Below, piece by piece: positions 48,537 through 60,705 of a DNA stretch of 64,000 nucleotides (its first letter is position 1; the number at the start of each line of letters is the position of its first letter). Made by a program: the position numbers and the translations under genes. The notes beneath the pieces are model-generated. The model was not told the DNA's origin. It saw only the letters and a program-made list of their open reading frames with translations, and did no database searches. Origin of the DNA: Macrocybe gigantea (lineage: Eukaryota > Basidiomycota > Agaricomycetes > Agaricales > Callistosporiaceae); NCBI GenBank assembly GCA_011319805.1, contig SJRY01000266.1, positions 310,001-374,000 of the forward strand, in the 5' to 3' direction.

Positions 48537-49375
48537 ATGTCTTCTGGTCGAGATTGGCAACAGCAACAACGTTACCGGGGTGGTTTTGACCCGAGCAGTG
48601 CGGTACGTATCTACCCCGATTTTCGCGTCCTTTTGTTCATATGTAATTTTGCCCCGTCCATGATTGCGGCAATATACATTTTCACTTATTTTTTTTTGCC
48701 TTGTCTCTTTTACCTCTGTCATTCGCAACTTTGCGCGCTCATCCAGGCGACGAATCTGCCCAAGATTCGTCCTACCAAAGCAGGACAGCCGAGCGCCACG
48801 GCCAACTGAGCCAGGGCCAGGAATCATCCGCCTACAATGACCCCTACCCCACAGGCGCCCCAAGCGGGGGCGAGTGGTCCAGCAGCCGCCAGTCCCAGCA
48901 ACAACAGTCCGGCGAACCACAGCAGTACCGCCAGCAGCAGCAGCAGGATTGGCCCTCCTCCCAGTCCGGGCAACCCGGCACTGGCACTGGTGGTATGACT
49001 TCGGGCTCGGGCGCCTACGGCCAAGGCGAGGACGTATCTCGCGAAGAGGGGCAGCAGAGTTCTGGTGCTATGGGCGGTTCTCAGCAGTCCGGAGCTAAAC
49101 CTGGAATTAGTGAGAGGATGATGGGCGGCGCGGAAAAATTCACTGGTAAGATCTTCCATGATCCCAGCATGAGCGAACGGGGACAGCAGCGCGAGGTTCG
49201 CAGTCTCAGCTATCTTGAGGCGTATCGAACGCTCACTAGACTGATTAGTCCGGTCAAAGGTAACTTCCTGAATCCTCTCTTGAACAATACGGTCAAAACG
49301 AAGTTCTCTAAAACATCCGCTTGTTCTTTCCTTCGTGATCCGTCTTCTCCAAGTTGTCATCTAAGGTCTCCGTAA
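48537..49375 (+). CDS. Gln/Gly-rich protein with a small conserved helix, possibly stress-related
   Basis: The first exon from ATG 48537 reads MSSGRDWQQQQRYRGGFDPS. After an intron of about 140 bases comes a low-complexity Gln/Ser/Gly-rich stretch (QQQQSGEP, RQQQQQDWPSSQSG, GTGTGGMTSGSG) and then ISERMMGGAEKFTGKIFHD. The last motif resembles short AEK-x-x-GK helices seen in fungal CsbD- or dehydrin-like stress proteins; this is a loose resemblance. The exon 1 to exon 2 junction is one base out of phase, so either a base is missing near 48600 or another acceptor is used. The 3' end is uncertain, and 49375 is the stop of the longest frame. Confidence 0.55.
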
Positions 49376-49755
49376 CGAAACATGCTGGCTTTGCATTTCT
49401 ATCCTTTGAAAAGTATCGAATATCTTGTACAAGTAGCGATTACGCAAATGTCATCAATGTAATCCTCTGGTATTTTTAATCGCTTCAGCATTGTTGCAAA
49501 AGGTGCTCTTCTCTCGAGGCTGACCTATAATGACAAGTTCCTATCCCATTACTCAGTGATATTATCACTAGACCGTAATTGGTTAAACGATTACAGCACG
49601 TCCAGCGGCCTTCATGCATCTTCCGCACGTAATTACCGCAAATAGACAATCGCCACTAAAGCAACGACCACCTGCAAATTCTGTCTGTGCCAAAGAAATC
49701 CTGTCATTCCCATTGATAGCCTTTTGATTTGGTCTTAAAGACTTCTTGAAGTGCA
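49376..49755. other. intergenic, no supported gene
   Basis: 3' region of the Gln-rich gene and promoter of the MYND gene. AT-rich, no coding signal. Confidence 0.45.
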
Positions 49756-52188
49756 ATGCCTGGGCCCGGTTACAAGAAAGGAAAGGCGAAGCCAAAGCAA
49801 ACCCAAGTAAGTTGCGTGGCGTCGAGCGAGGGGTATGTGACGGAGGTTGAGAAAGCCGAGGACTGGGAGGCCGTGGTCCATGTTCTATGTGTAGCTCTTC
49901 AAATCCCAGGCAAGTCCGCGACTCAAGTATACCGAACAGTAGTGAATCTAACCATGGCTGTATGCAGATTTGTTGACGCGCAAAGGCCTGGAAAAAGCGC
50001 AAAAGAAGTTCGACGCGATTTACAGGCGTCTTGAGGAGGCCTATGCGACGCACCCACATAGCACGCGGCTCAAGGGTGGCGTCGTTGCCATCTACGCCAG
50101 GATGTGCATCGACCCGATCTTGCAAAACAAATTGATCGGCCGAGGTGCGCATGCGTTCTCCTGCACTGAAACCCCAGTGATGACGCGTCTTTTGTCCTTC
50201 TCTGTACCCTTGACTCGTGTAGGCGTCCTCAAAAGGCTGATTTCACTACTGGACGCCGACTCGACGCGCCACCTGGCCCTTCGCGCCCTCGCGATGATAG
50301 CACGTCACGCGGATGAACCTGTCAAAACGGAAATTGCTGAGCATACCTCTGTACTTACCAGACTGGCGAAAAGATTCCACCATGATCAAGCCGTCATGGA
50401 GTCTGTTATAGCGGTGTTCTCACACACTATTCCAGCAGTCGTCGAGCACAAGGGCCCACCGAACCCGCGTCTGCTTGCCTCAATCGACATGACCATGGTC
50501 CTCAAAGTTATCGCGGCGAGCCTCAGAAATGAATCTGCGTCGATTATCCTCATAGACGACGCCCTGTCCATGTTGGCCGATGTCGCGTTGAAAGGGTCGA
50601 ACGCGTTCAAAACGTGCCCATGGGCTGTCCTGGTACTCGTCGCCGGTCTGCGTAGCAAGGATTGGATCACGCGCATCACATCCCTACGTGGACTCATCCG
50701 CTTGCATGACATGGCCTCGGAGCCCGACGTTATCTACTTCAATCCCAAAGCGCACATGGCCAGAGTCATGCGAGGCTTTCCAGGCCATCTACAATGCGTC
50801 TTGGAAGCATACGGTCTTCCCAGGTGTGACTCGTATGTACTACTCCAGGCGCACAAGGTGTTCTTCGGTGCTATGCTTCAGTGTGCCAATGACCGTGACT
50901 TGCGTGCCCTGGGTCTGAAGCTCGGCGAATGCATTATGCTGGTGGAGCACTCTGTTCCCGAAGGCCATTTCGAAGAGGAAGACGTTCGGACGAGAAAGCG
51001 CAGGAATTTCGACAATGGGCTTCCATTCACGTTGTTCAGGGATTCCCTCCCTGTTTGTGCCGAAGTGCTTCGCAGTGGAGGCGTTCCCGCGGAAGCTGAC
51101 ATTGCCGACGTTCTCGATATCAAGTACTTGTTCTTAAAACAGAGAGAGGCAGAGACCATCGCAATCGCTAGGAAGGGTCTTACCAGGAACCCCGATTTCG
51201 CATACTTCCATTTCGTCCTTGCGCAGTCGGACGATAGCATCGAGGGACTACGGGCCGCGAAGAAAGGCCTCAAGTGCAAGAACGTTTCACCGTACCTTCG
51301 ATTCTCACTGCTGAAGCATGCCGTAGACCATGCTACGGGATTGGGTATGGTGGTGTTAGACGATGGCAGAGCAACAAACGATCAGGCGAAGTGGGAGGAA
51401 GGCATCGCATATTTCACGAGCGCATATGAGGATGCGAAAACCTTCGTCCGAGAAGCTCCACCAGATAACCGACACAGGCTATGGGTGGGGTACTGGTACA
51501 TCTTGCTCGCAGTCACCATTAACGAGTCCCTTTCCCTTGATTTGAGGGAACTACAGGTCCGTAGTGCTTCATAGGGCGCTCTTGATTGGTCACGATATAG
51601 GATGCTAATATTTTGATTTACGTACTTTCAGGACGCCATTGACGGCCAGAAAAAAGCAGACCAGTTCTTGGAGTGGATGGGCGTACATCCACCCGAATCA
51701 TACATGCGATTAGCACAACAAACCGTAACCAGCTTGTATACTCCTGCGATGAACCAGTATGGCAACGTCCTCATGAAGCCGCTCACTGTGCCAGAGGATG
51801 AGCAAGATTCGCCTCGAGAAAAGCTATGCGACGACCTGGCCGCGTGGTTGGAAGCCCCAATCACGGACGGTGAGAGCCCTTTCAGGACCAAACCCACGCG
51901 TTTGACCGTCAATGGCGATCACCTGGATATTTACCAGTGTTCGTGGTGTAGCAATGTTTCGGCTGCATTGACCAAATGTCAGTTTAGTTCGACCTTTGCC
52001 TTGTCCAAAGATTTTACTCATGATATGTTGTGCACAGGTGACGGATGCCCGAAGGCAAGGTCAGAAAATCTTGATTCTCTTCTACGTACCGTCATTGATC
52101 CAACCACCCCAACCACAGATACTGTGATTCTGAATGCCAACGGTCCCACTTTCCGGATCATAAAGAATGCTGTGGCATTGCTGTTTGA
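49756..52188 (+). CDS. MYND-type zinc finger protein with long helical-repeat region
   Basis: The start at 49756 gives a Lys-rich leader (PGPGYKKGKAKPKQTQ). A long helical region follows, with ARM/HEAT-like stretches (LKRLISLLDADSTRHLALRA, LTRLAKRFHHDQAVMESVIA, ITRITSLRGLIRLHDM) and then TPR-like ones (FLKQREAETIAIARKGLTRN, EEGIAYFTSAYEDAKTF). The C-terminus is a complete MYND finger spread over three short exons: YQCSWCSNVSAALTKC, DGCPKAR, then YCDSECQRSHFPDHKECC, with seven Cys and one His in the usual order. The stop is TGA 52186-52188. All phases agree and no break is needed. MYND fingers bind proline-rich partners; no SET domain accompanies it, so a methyltransferase role is not supported. 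Confidence 0.85.
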
Positions 52189-53590
52189 GGTGATTGTGGT
52201 GAACTTTATACGTATGCATCCGTTAACAACCAGGCTCCTACAATGTGCCAAACCGTGCTGTCGCTATGCATGTATTGGAATTACCACAAGGATAACCTTT
52301 CTAGCCTGAAATCTAATGTCCACGGTGTGATCTAATGAATAGTGGAAATAACAAGGGCTTTCGTGCAGAAACGAAGGAAGTCAGTTTACGGCTTGGTGAT
52401 CGACAAGTGCCCCACTTTCGCTGGGGACAAAATCCGACTTTGCTTTCTTCTATCTTCGCCTTAAATGTTACGCACGGCGCGTCCCTCTTCAGTGAAGTCG
52501 CATACTCAAATTTGATGGTTTGGCCATTCTCGCTCACACTGGCAGGGGAATTCGCATACGGATAGGATCGAGATGCGTCCTGCTTTTTTTCTGAGGTTGA
52601 CTGCAGAGTAATCTGCGAGGTTATTGACGACGTTCGTCTGGTTTCCGAACTCTTCAGTATACTCAACGAAACGCCAGTAAGGTTTAGATAAGCCGTGTGA
52701 CCTGAGGCGTAGTGCGTCGAAGAGCAGTCGGCCCATATCATGCCATAGCTCTTTTTCCATACTTTCCCCGTAGGGCTGCCGTGAATGATAGCATCATCGT
52801 CACGTCCTCGTTCCCTGCCGAATACGATAGGGCAAAGGGAATATGTGAGTCGCACACAGTCAATCCAATCCAAAGACTCCCGGGACATAAAAGGAAAAAG
52901 GAGCGAACTACATATGGTCCCTCTGGCGTGAGCTCGCTTGCAAAGCTGGATGAGACAAGGGAAAGAATGGACAAAGGAAGACGGAAAAGCCCCGACTACC
53001 CCATTTGGGTGCTCAGGAATTCGGATCTGTCGTCCTCTCCAGTCCGAACGTCTGCCTCCGAGACATTGAGCCCAGCTATACGTTCCGAGTGTCCCACCCG
53101 AGCCCCTAAATAGTCGTTGGAGATGCAGACGGAAGCAATATTTCTTGTGCCTCTTAACCGACGTTCCTTTTTCCTCCCGCCAACACCATGTCCGACTCAA
53201 CTTCACACTCTACATAATGCCGGTTCGTGCCATTATAGCGTACATGCATCAAAGCAATCAGAAGTACACGTTCCGTCTTCTAAGACTTGCTGGCCTATCT
53301 TAACATGCGTCCATATCCATGGATCATTTGCCTGATTGCTATCATGTTGCTGCACAAAATTGAAACAACTCCTCTCATCATTTAGAACATCCTGTATAAA
53401 TACACAGTGAAGAACATAGATGCTGTATTATCTCGAAGTAGCAGGAGCCCCGCCAATGTGATACGAGACGCGGGCATCAATTGTGACGACGGGGTCTGAA
53501 CGGCTTTGGTGTGGCGAACTGCACCGGCGGAGGAGAGGGGCGCGTTGGCACAACAAAACACAGGACTTCTCTTCCTCTGTAGAGGACGCG
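52189..53590. other. unassigned 1.4 kb, no supported gene
   Basis: A 297-codon minus-strand frame spans 52313-53206 and a 133-codon plus-strand frame overlaps it. Neither shows a domain or conserved block, and the composition (many Arg, Ser, Cys and Trp) looks like chance translation. I do not call a gene. Confidence 0.4.
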
Positions 53591-54218
53591 CTAGTGAGAG
53601 CCCTCTGGTAGACTGAATTTTTCCTCGCCTGGGTGAATGTGGCTGGCAGGTATATCGAACGCACTTTCCCAAGATCGAATTTCGGTCGCTTCTGGCTCTT
53701 CGTCGGGTTCGACGTTCCCTCCGACAGAGATAGGGCAGATTTTATAGTCTGGTGGGGCATTGATGGGTTTCTCCCGGTCAAGATTGAAATAGTCAAGGCA
53801 GAAATGACCGTATCTCTCCAATCCACCGTCAGAGATACGAAGTGCGAGCTTCGGGTTCGACGAATGTGGGATTTCATATATTCTAAATTCGGTGCTATCT
53901 GGGTCAGGTTTCTTCTACGGATGGTGGGTTAGTGATAGTGGCTTGGGTAGCGAGAAAAAAAAACGCACTCCTATGACGTGGGGATTACTACCGACCTTCG
54001 CTGCCATTGCATTGCACCGGTCGTCCCAGATTTTGCGCAATTCAGGAAGGATTTCCGGAGGATGACCGGCGGAAAGAAAGCTGGCATCCAAGTCTTCGTC
54101 AGACAAGAACTTATGTCCAGAGGTCCCGTCCATTGCAAGCAGCCTCTCCCAATCATTTCGGGGTTGCTTTTGGGTGCTTGTGCCACTTGCGATCGGCATA
54201 CTGGATGGACCAGGACAT
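53591..54218 (-). CDS. small conserved protein, function unknown
   Basis: The start at 54218 gives MSWSIQYADRKWHKHPKATP. The frame then needs one extra A at the run 54156-54158 to continue as NDWERLLAMDGTSGHKFLSD, FLSAGHPPEILPELRKIWDD and MAAKVGSNPHVIG. After a short intron the last exon gives DSTEFRIYEIPHSSNPKLAL, GGLERYGHFCLDYFNLDREK, PDYKICPISVGGNVEPDEEP and WESAFDIPASHIHPGEEKFS, stopping at 53591. Acidic, soluble, about 190 residues. No family recognised. The steady polar/aromatic pattern in both exons makes it a convincing gene. Confidence 0.65.
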
Positions 54219-54617
54219 AGTGGAGAAGTGGGAGGTGTTCTAATCTGCAGGTCTATCAATGACAGACGATAAAACAAGATATCCTTTTCGGCATACTTGA
54301 CAGCGACGAGACATTTGAACGTTCAGGAATCAGGTTCATTGTGATGTTGGAAGAAATAAAGCACTATGTACGCTGTTCGAACCAACGGACAGACAATTAC
54401 GTAATTTGTTTGTATCGCTATCCTGGGAATCTCGAATAGGACACACTTGCTGTACACACTTTATTGTGGCAAAACGAATACATTCTCACAATATCAGAGT
54501 CATCATTGGCTAGGAAGAAAACCGAGCTTCACGACTTAAAAGCACCCGACAATCCGGGTAGCGTTACCAAACAATAGTTTTACCAACACATTTCAAAAAG
54601 CGAAGAAAATTGCACGC
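54219..54617. other. intergenic, no supported gene
   Basis: AT-rich gap upstream of the small conserved gene and downstream of the S28 peptidase. No coding signal. Confidence 0.45.
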
Positions 54618-57068
54618 TCAATGTTTCTTCGGCCTCTTGAAATCCTTCAGCCACGCCTTGACAAAGGCGATCTCTTCCTGGTGAATCTTCTGAATTTCAG
54701 GGGGCTCGGCGCTAGGGTCCGCCAGACCGTTTTCATCCCAGTGATGCACGGCACCTGGGAGTGAAGATGACTCCATGAAACCTTCAACACCCAGCGCACG
54801 AACAAATAACGCACCTGGGATCAGCTTAAACGGACGCAGGATAGTGTCCTTCCTTGGCTTGGCATAGTACGAGCTGTGTGGTGTGTCTGGTCTCCAGGGA
54901 TCAACTGGGCAGCCACTCATGAAAACCAGTTCCTCTCCATCGATTTCTGAGTCGAAGCTCACCTTCTCCATCTATAATGGCCAGCCTATCGGCGGCGATG
55001 TCAAAGTCGCCCAGAGCATTGACGGCCGTGATATTAGGAAGCGGGGGAACGGAGATGAATTTTCCGGGAAGATAGGCCTGTTCAACAAGGGCGAGAAATA
55101 AATTGTTTGTACTCTGCAAAAATTCGACGTCCTTATACCTGTTTGCAAATCTTGTCCAAGTAAGGAAGTGTAATGCGCCTCGAGATGATGCGGGGCAGGT
55201 CTGGATCCGGAGGAGCGGTCTATATAAGTATGGAAAAGGTATACAAATTCAAAAGAAAAAAAAAGCAGTGTGACGCGAGAGAGAACATACTGTGAAGTAG
55301 CCCCACTGAGTGCAGACCTGGAATTGCCACAAACGCCAGTCCTGATCCAGAGCAGTGTCTTGATACAGTGTGTCATTATATGTTCCGAAGCACTGAACGA
55401 GGATTTGGTCGTTAATTTTCTTTGGTCTTATGAACAAGAAAGTCGACGACGAACTGTCTCTACTGTAGTATCATTCGGACAACGGCTGACGATGTTCTGA
55501 AGTTACGGAGGTCAAAAAATCGCCAATGAAGAAACAGGAGTCGTGAACAGACCTGTTTGATGTACGAAGCATAGTTGAAGATCGATAAATCGACGTAGAA
55601 CTCGTCGGTCACTTTGACCATCCTGTCCGGGTGATTGAAAGGAAGGACCGAAACGTTCTTGGAGAATGTCCCAATGGATTGATTCAAGGCAGCACAGAAC
55701 CTGTCGAACGCAGTGCTGCCGACTGCTGGATCCCAGTTTTTGCTTTGCCAATTTCCGAGAGGGAACTAGAATGGGTATACAAAATGCCTTAGCTGTCTTG
55801 ACCAATATCGATTTTACTAGATAGAAAGCTGAAAGAGACGCAACTTGCAGCACGGATACAAAATCATCGTCGTGGGCGAGTCCGTTCAAACCGAAGAGAG
55901 CTTTGAGTGGGTGACCGAGCGGCGGGTGGTCAAGAATTATGTCGATGGTCTTGATGGAATTAACAAGGTGGGATGAACAGGTCGGGTCCGCGGCCAGACG
56001 AATGACATCCATATATTCCCAGTTGCTGATTGCAGCATGTGTCACGCCTAAGGAAATGCAATTTTGAACTACCATGTGGGTCGCCGATTGAACGAACATA
56101 CCGCTGGAGGCTATGGAGCCGTATACCAAATCGGGATAGAGAATCTTCATATGCGCCGCACGAGCACCGGCGTAAGAGCCCTGTATACGATATTTCATGA
56201 GTATGCCTCAAGGCATAGGTCATCCGCATACACCGTAATAAATCCAGGGGGTATTGGGCGCTGTCAGATCTTCCTTGATACCAGGAAAGCGAACATTGGC
56301 CATGAAATTAGCACTATCCGCAGCTGCTTGCTCGTTTGTCAACCAGCTAGAGGCATATAAGCAACTGCAAAGAATCTGAAGGAAACGAACGGACCGAAGG
56401 TTATCGGTTGAAAAGTCCTCCACGGGGATGGATTCGCCTTTAGTACACCAATAAACGTTTGCGTGAGTAGAACCGTGAAAAGGGCTGGTGCGTTTTTACC
56501 ATAGTAACGATGCTCTAGGACAACACCAACGCCTCCTGTAGCGTTAGCAAGAATTTCGACAATTCCCGTGTCCAAGAAGGGTAGCCTGTCCTGAGACATC
56601 ACATTACTTTTTCAGACGACGTCGCACCGCGGACAAGAAAACGACACGTACTTCTCCGCTCGTCTCGCCTCCGTCCAAAACAATGACAGGTGCACCAGTA
56701 CCAGGCTTGTAGTGCCTAGTGTTCACCCAGTACCTCTGCTGGAATGTCTTGGTCGAGGACTTCGAGAAATGGTCCAACGGTTGTTGGAACCACTGAGCTG
56801 GAAACTCAGGCGCGGCGCCGGACTGTTGCGGTCCGCGCGCGACAACCTGGGTATGCTCTGTGGTAGCTACGCTTCTGGCGCTGATGCGAGCCTTCTCAGC
56901 GGCCTTTTCGAGCTTCCACATGTTGATAGCCTGAGGGCCAAGCACGCGCAGAGCATGGGACGTCGTGAATGCAGACGCCGACGATCGAGCATCCACGAGC
57001 GTTGGAACGCTACCCAACAGTGCAGCAAAAGCTATTATCCTGACAATACTGGGGCGTTTGGGCTTCAT
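54618..57068 (-). CDS. secreted serine carboxypeptidase, family S28
   Basis: Extracellular peptidase of the prolyl Pro-X carboxypeptidase/DPP7 family. The start at 57068 gives a signal peptide (IIAFAALLGSVPTLVDA). Conserved blocks are WFQQPLDHFSKSSTKTFQQR, YWVNTRHYKPG, PVIVLDGGETSGE, GIVEILANATGGVGVVLEHR, YYGK, WIYYG then GSYAGARAAHMKILYPDLVY (nucleophile Ser), SIASSGMF, FMSGCPVDPWRPDTP (catalytic Asp) and LPGAVHHWDE (catalytic His). The last exon ends WLKDFKRPKKH with the stop at 54618-54620. The splice phase at the active-site junction fits. About ten exons; I did not resolve every one. Its promoter faces the Sen15-like gene, with 189 bases between the two start codons. Confidence 0.92.
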
Positions 57069-57257
57069 GATGACCTGAGAGTGTAACGGAGAGAGTCGAG
57101 CAGATGGATTGCTCAGGGCGGTCCTTTAAATATGAAGTCGAGTGCATGGTCTCCCCTTGACGGCGCGATCGGCGATCACCCCACCGCATGTAGATGCCCA
57201 TCACATGACCGCTGACCTATTTTCCTACCTCTTCCCCGTGAGGACTTTTGCGCAGAT
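57069..57257. promoter_or_regulatory. bidirectional promoter, S28 peptidase / Sen15-like
   Basis: Only 189 bases separate the two divergent start codons, so both genes must draw core promoter elements from here or from within each other's leader. A TTTAAATA element near 57125-57132 is oriented for the peptidase. Confidence 0.5.
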
Positions 57258-57801
57258 ATGGATACACATCCATCTGTAAGTCCGCTCACGGTATGAGTTT
57301 GAGGAAAACTCACTCATAGCACTCGACAAGTATCCTGCTCTTTCGTCTCTGATCAAGAAGTATCCCAAGTCGGTCGGGTCGCTGTTCCAGACTTACAATG
57401 ATATTGTGTATGGTGAGTTATTGGTTTGCTGTCTGCTGTCGAATTGAACCGAACGACAATATTAGTCCAAAAGTGGACTGATATCATACTTGTGAACTGG
57501 AAGAATGCGAGAGAGGTGCGATCAAAGGGAAGAAAAGTGACGCCCATGTCCAGTCTTCGCAGGAAGGCTTCCTTCACGTCGTGCCATGCACACTTGCTGA
57601 AAGCGTTTCCTTTGTATGGTGCGCAATCCCATTCATGTTTCACGCACAAAGGAGATAGTGACGATCATGATCATGAATAGGTTGCAATCAGCGTTTCAAG
57701 CACTCTTGGATCCCCCTGAGATCTATCTCGCGATAACTTCTGATGACTCCTCCATCGTGTACTACAAAATCAGTCGAGGAATCGTCAAGCCGCCGCTATA
57801 A
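57258..57801 (+). CDS. tRNA-splicing endonuclease subunit, Sen15-like
   Basis: Small protein with the Sen15-type fold that helps excise tRNA introns. Exons give LDKYPALSSLIKKYPKSVGS, YNDIVY, QKWTDIILVNWKNAREVRSK, then the last exon with FQALLDPPEIYLAITSDDSS and IVYYKISRGIVKPPL ending at TAA 57799-57801. The IYLAI...VYYKIS...G block is the family's hallmark. The start at 57258 (MDTHPS) is the only ATG close enough. The first and last introns are each out of phase by my splice choices, so one missing base at each, or a different junction, must be assumed. About 130-140 residues, usual for Sen15. Confidence 0.75.
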
Positions 57802-58155
57802 ATACCAAAGGCTGTGGCACTCCCTGACCATCGTTGCACTGCCTGTCCAAAGGTTTCGAGCTTCTCAGGACGCTCTGGCTCGCTGGAGGCGCTGCAGTGT
57901 CATTCTCTTCGTCACATGCCATGGCTCTATTATGACTGGCCGGTTTCGACACGCACTGCTTTATCAGTCTTTATGATTCCTACCTCTCTGACTTTGGCTG
58001 AAGGTGGGGCCAAAGTGACGTGCGCGAGTCCGTCCAAGCGCGGCCGGGATTTCCGCCGAGCATCTCCATGTTCGCCCCGCTCTTACTCTCCATCGTCTTC
58101 TGATCTTTGTCCTACACTAGAAACAAACAAGATGATAAACATGAAACAAAGGAGT
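57802..58155. other. 3'-3' intergenic between convergent genes
   Basis: Lies between the Sen15-like stop and the DUF6533 gene stop. No gene seen. Confidence 0.45.
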
Positions 58156-59737
58156 TCAATTGCCTGACGACTCGTCCAGAGCGGCTTCAAGATCAGCTCC
58201 CTGCTCGCGACCGAGCGCTTGTTGGAGAGGATCATCACCAAAATCCAATGACATGAACGAATCTATACTCCGCATCCTCGACGTTCCGTCATCCCTCGCA
58301 GCGAATTCCAATCTAGTCACCCGCTCGTTATCGCTTTCGGCCCCTGTCGCTTTTGCCTCCCATCTTCGTAGGTGAAGCAGGAATCGAGCCGTTAGAACGC
58401 AAGAGACACTTCAGAGCGAAAACTCAGTTCCCAGTACTGATGACTCGCCTTTGACTTACGGAAGTGTGAAAGCATTCAAGAGTTTTTGAAAAAAGCCGCC
58501 CTGAAAGATAATTATCGGACTTGTTTGCGCCAAGAATGATCGCTCGTACTGAGACCCTCTACTGCGAATGATGAAAAACTTCATACAGCGAGCATATGAA
58601 GACTTACGAAGTTCAAAATCAAAGCAACCATTGTCAATGCTGTGGCGGCGCTGAACGTATCGTTCGGATCGACCCATGATAATGATTCGGACGAAACAGC
58701 CATACCAGAAGTATAGAACACCTAGAGGAAAAAAGGCATGATTTTCTACGGCGATAACAGACAGATCCGGTCTGAACACACCTTGTTCGAGGAGCAGATA
58801 CATTAAGGTTTTCTTCTGATCCTCTCTATCGCCTTGCGCATTCATCGCTTGGATGACTCGAATGGTAGTCAGGCCCGCTGAAGAGATCTCCAAAATAAGG
58901 ATCAAGATGCATAGCGATTTATCGATTATGACTATGCAATGAAGTTATGACACTGTGAGCCGATGTCTCCTTGAAAACGCTTACCACTGTAACTAAAGGA
59001 AAAATTTTGGATTATTGCCTATCATGGAGCATAGCAAGAAGTTTCTCTCACGCTGAACTCTTGGAATTCTCTTTTGCGCATTGTAAAGATGACACATGCA
59101 ACTAAACAACCTCACGATTGTGAGTTGCGGCTCAGAAGAGCCAGAGACTGGACTTACGACGTCCGCGACAACACAACAGGAACCCACTACGACGAAATAT
59201 GCAAGCACAATTCGACTCTTGCCATAGACGGCGTACGTCCGGGTGCTCCACACCACTGCCATATGAACTATGAGAAAGGGGGAGGGATCAAGAGAAGTTG
59301 ACCCACCAATAATCGCGAAACGGCCCAGCACGCTCAAAGCGCTAACGACTTTGTAGCCTGTATCGCAACTGTTATGGAAGACATCGAGCGATGGACATAC
59401 GTGCCTAAGCTAAAACGACTTGCTGAGTGGAAAAATCTGAGCCATGTCACGATATTAATGAAGTATCTAACTCACCCTGGTGTGAAGCTTGTTTGCAATA
59501 GTAATGAGATAGACGACATTTGAGATGAGGGCGTAGCGGCAGAGGATGTAAAGGACAGTCGAAACTTTGAACCTCTGCCCCCATATGTACTTTACCTCCA
59601 TACCGAGGGTCAGGAGGTAGTCATAGTATAAGAACGCTGGTGGACATCGTAGTCAACGTCTAGTGTTGTTTACGGTTTAAAAGATTACCCGAACCTATGC
59701 TGGACCACTGGATTGCGAACTGGATAAATCTGCGCAT
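58156..59737 (-). CDS. DUF6533 seven-helix membrane protein
   Basis: Integral membrane protein of the DUF6533 family, abundant in mushroom-forming fungi and of unknown function. The start at 59737 gives a short leader. After an intron comes the DUF6533 signature: AFLYYDYLLTLGMEVKYIWG, FKVSTVLYILCRYALISNVV. Next come ALSVLGRFAIIG, VWSTRTYAVYGKSRIVLAYF, ILEISSAGLTTIRVIQAMNA, LLEQGVFRPDL and GGFFQKLLNAFTLP. The cytoplasmic tail has RRWEAKATGAESDNERVTRL and FGDDPLQQALGREQGADLEA and stops at 58156-58158. Exon borders are short and mostly consistent; the one or two near 58560-58720 are my best guess. It is a different family from the seven-helix protein at 46078-47305, though similar in layout. Confidence 0.8.
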
Positions 59738-60705
59738 GACGTTAATAAAATGCTCTGATACGCAGAAAAGAATATGGTAACTGGGTCGATCCTATCAGGT
59801 CCATAGATAGCGAGAAAACAAAAAAGAACCAGCTTTTTGAGGTAGATGCTACGCGGCGCCAGCGCTCACGATGTGATCCTAGGCTCAGACCTAAGAGACT
59901 GCACTTTATATCGTCTTGTCGAATCGGTGGAATCAGCTCGGTGACAGATCATTAGATATGCAGATGCACAGCATAAGTATCTATAGGTGAGAACCATATA
60001 AATTGTAACGATGCTCGGCGAACTTTAATTAAGAGCTGTGCAGATCAAGGAAGCCAAAAGAATATTATTTTTCACTATAATTTGTGAGCAACTTGACCGT
60101 TTCGTGTGGCATGGACCTTGTCATAAATTGAAACCCGAAGGCGCCCATCTGCCTGATTCCTGAGCATCTGAGGTCAGGAGGCCTATTACACGAGCATTTT
60201 TACATGGAATGAATATGATGTTGCTGACCTGAAACGCCCGTCTCACGATACCAATCTTCGGAGTCAACAAACGCCAACACTCGTCCATCTCAACAATAAA
60301 GCATCTCGAACAATACCTCAAACCACTGAATTGCCAACGATGAGTAGAAATTATCCTCTTCAACATGCTCTTGAGATTGGTGAGAATGTCCAAAAACTAT
60401 TATCGTTGGTCCTTAATCAATTGTCACTGATTTTCCTTTGCGGGCTTTGACAAGCCGGCATGTTGCTATTACTTGAATTTAGGGGACAGACCGATACGCT
60501 GGACCAATGTAGCAGTATCCGGATGTCATTCATCTCTTTGTACATGTAAAGGTCGTTGTGGACAATAGCGCTACGGCCTGCGCTTAGGGCCGCCACCGCC
60601 CACAATCAAAGCACCTCTTGTCATCGATGATACACCTTTTCGTGAAGAGTATAAAGGTGCGTTTCGGGCCTCCTTCCCCCAGAATAGCCTAATACTCTGC
60701 CCCTC
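59738..60705. other. intergenic, promoter of the cysteine-rich gene at its right end
   Basis: About 970 bases without a supported gene. A TATAAAGG at 60650-60657 lies 49 bases upstream of the next start codon. Confidence 0.45.
60650..60657 (+). promoter_or_regulatory. TATA box of the first cysteine-rich gene
   Basis: TATAAAGG, 49 bases upstream of ATG 60706, followed by a pyrimidine-rich stretch. Confidence 0.5.

Noticed and set aside
52313..53206. 297-codon open frame on the minus strand
   Set aside because: No domain, no conserved block, and composition rich in Arg, Ser, Trp and Cys as expected from chance translation. Overlapping frames on both strands are equally open.
46078..59737. Mating-type pheromone receptor region
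   Set aside because: Both seven-helix proteins match other families (DUF6533 and an unassigned type). No pheromone precursor with a CaaX end and no homeodomain pair was found.
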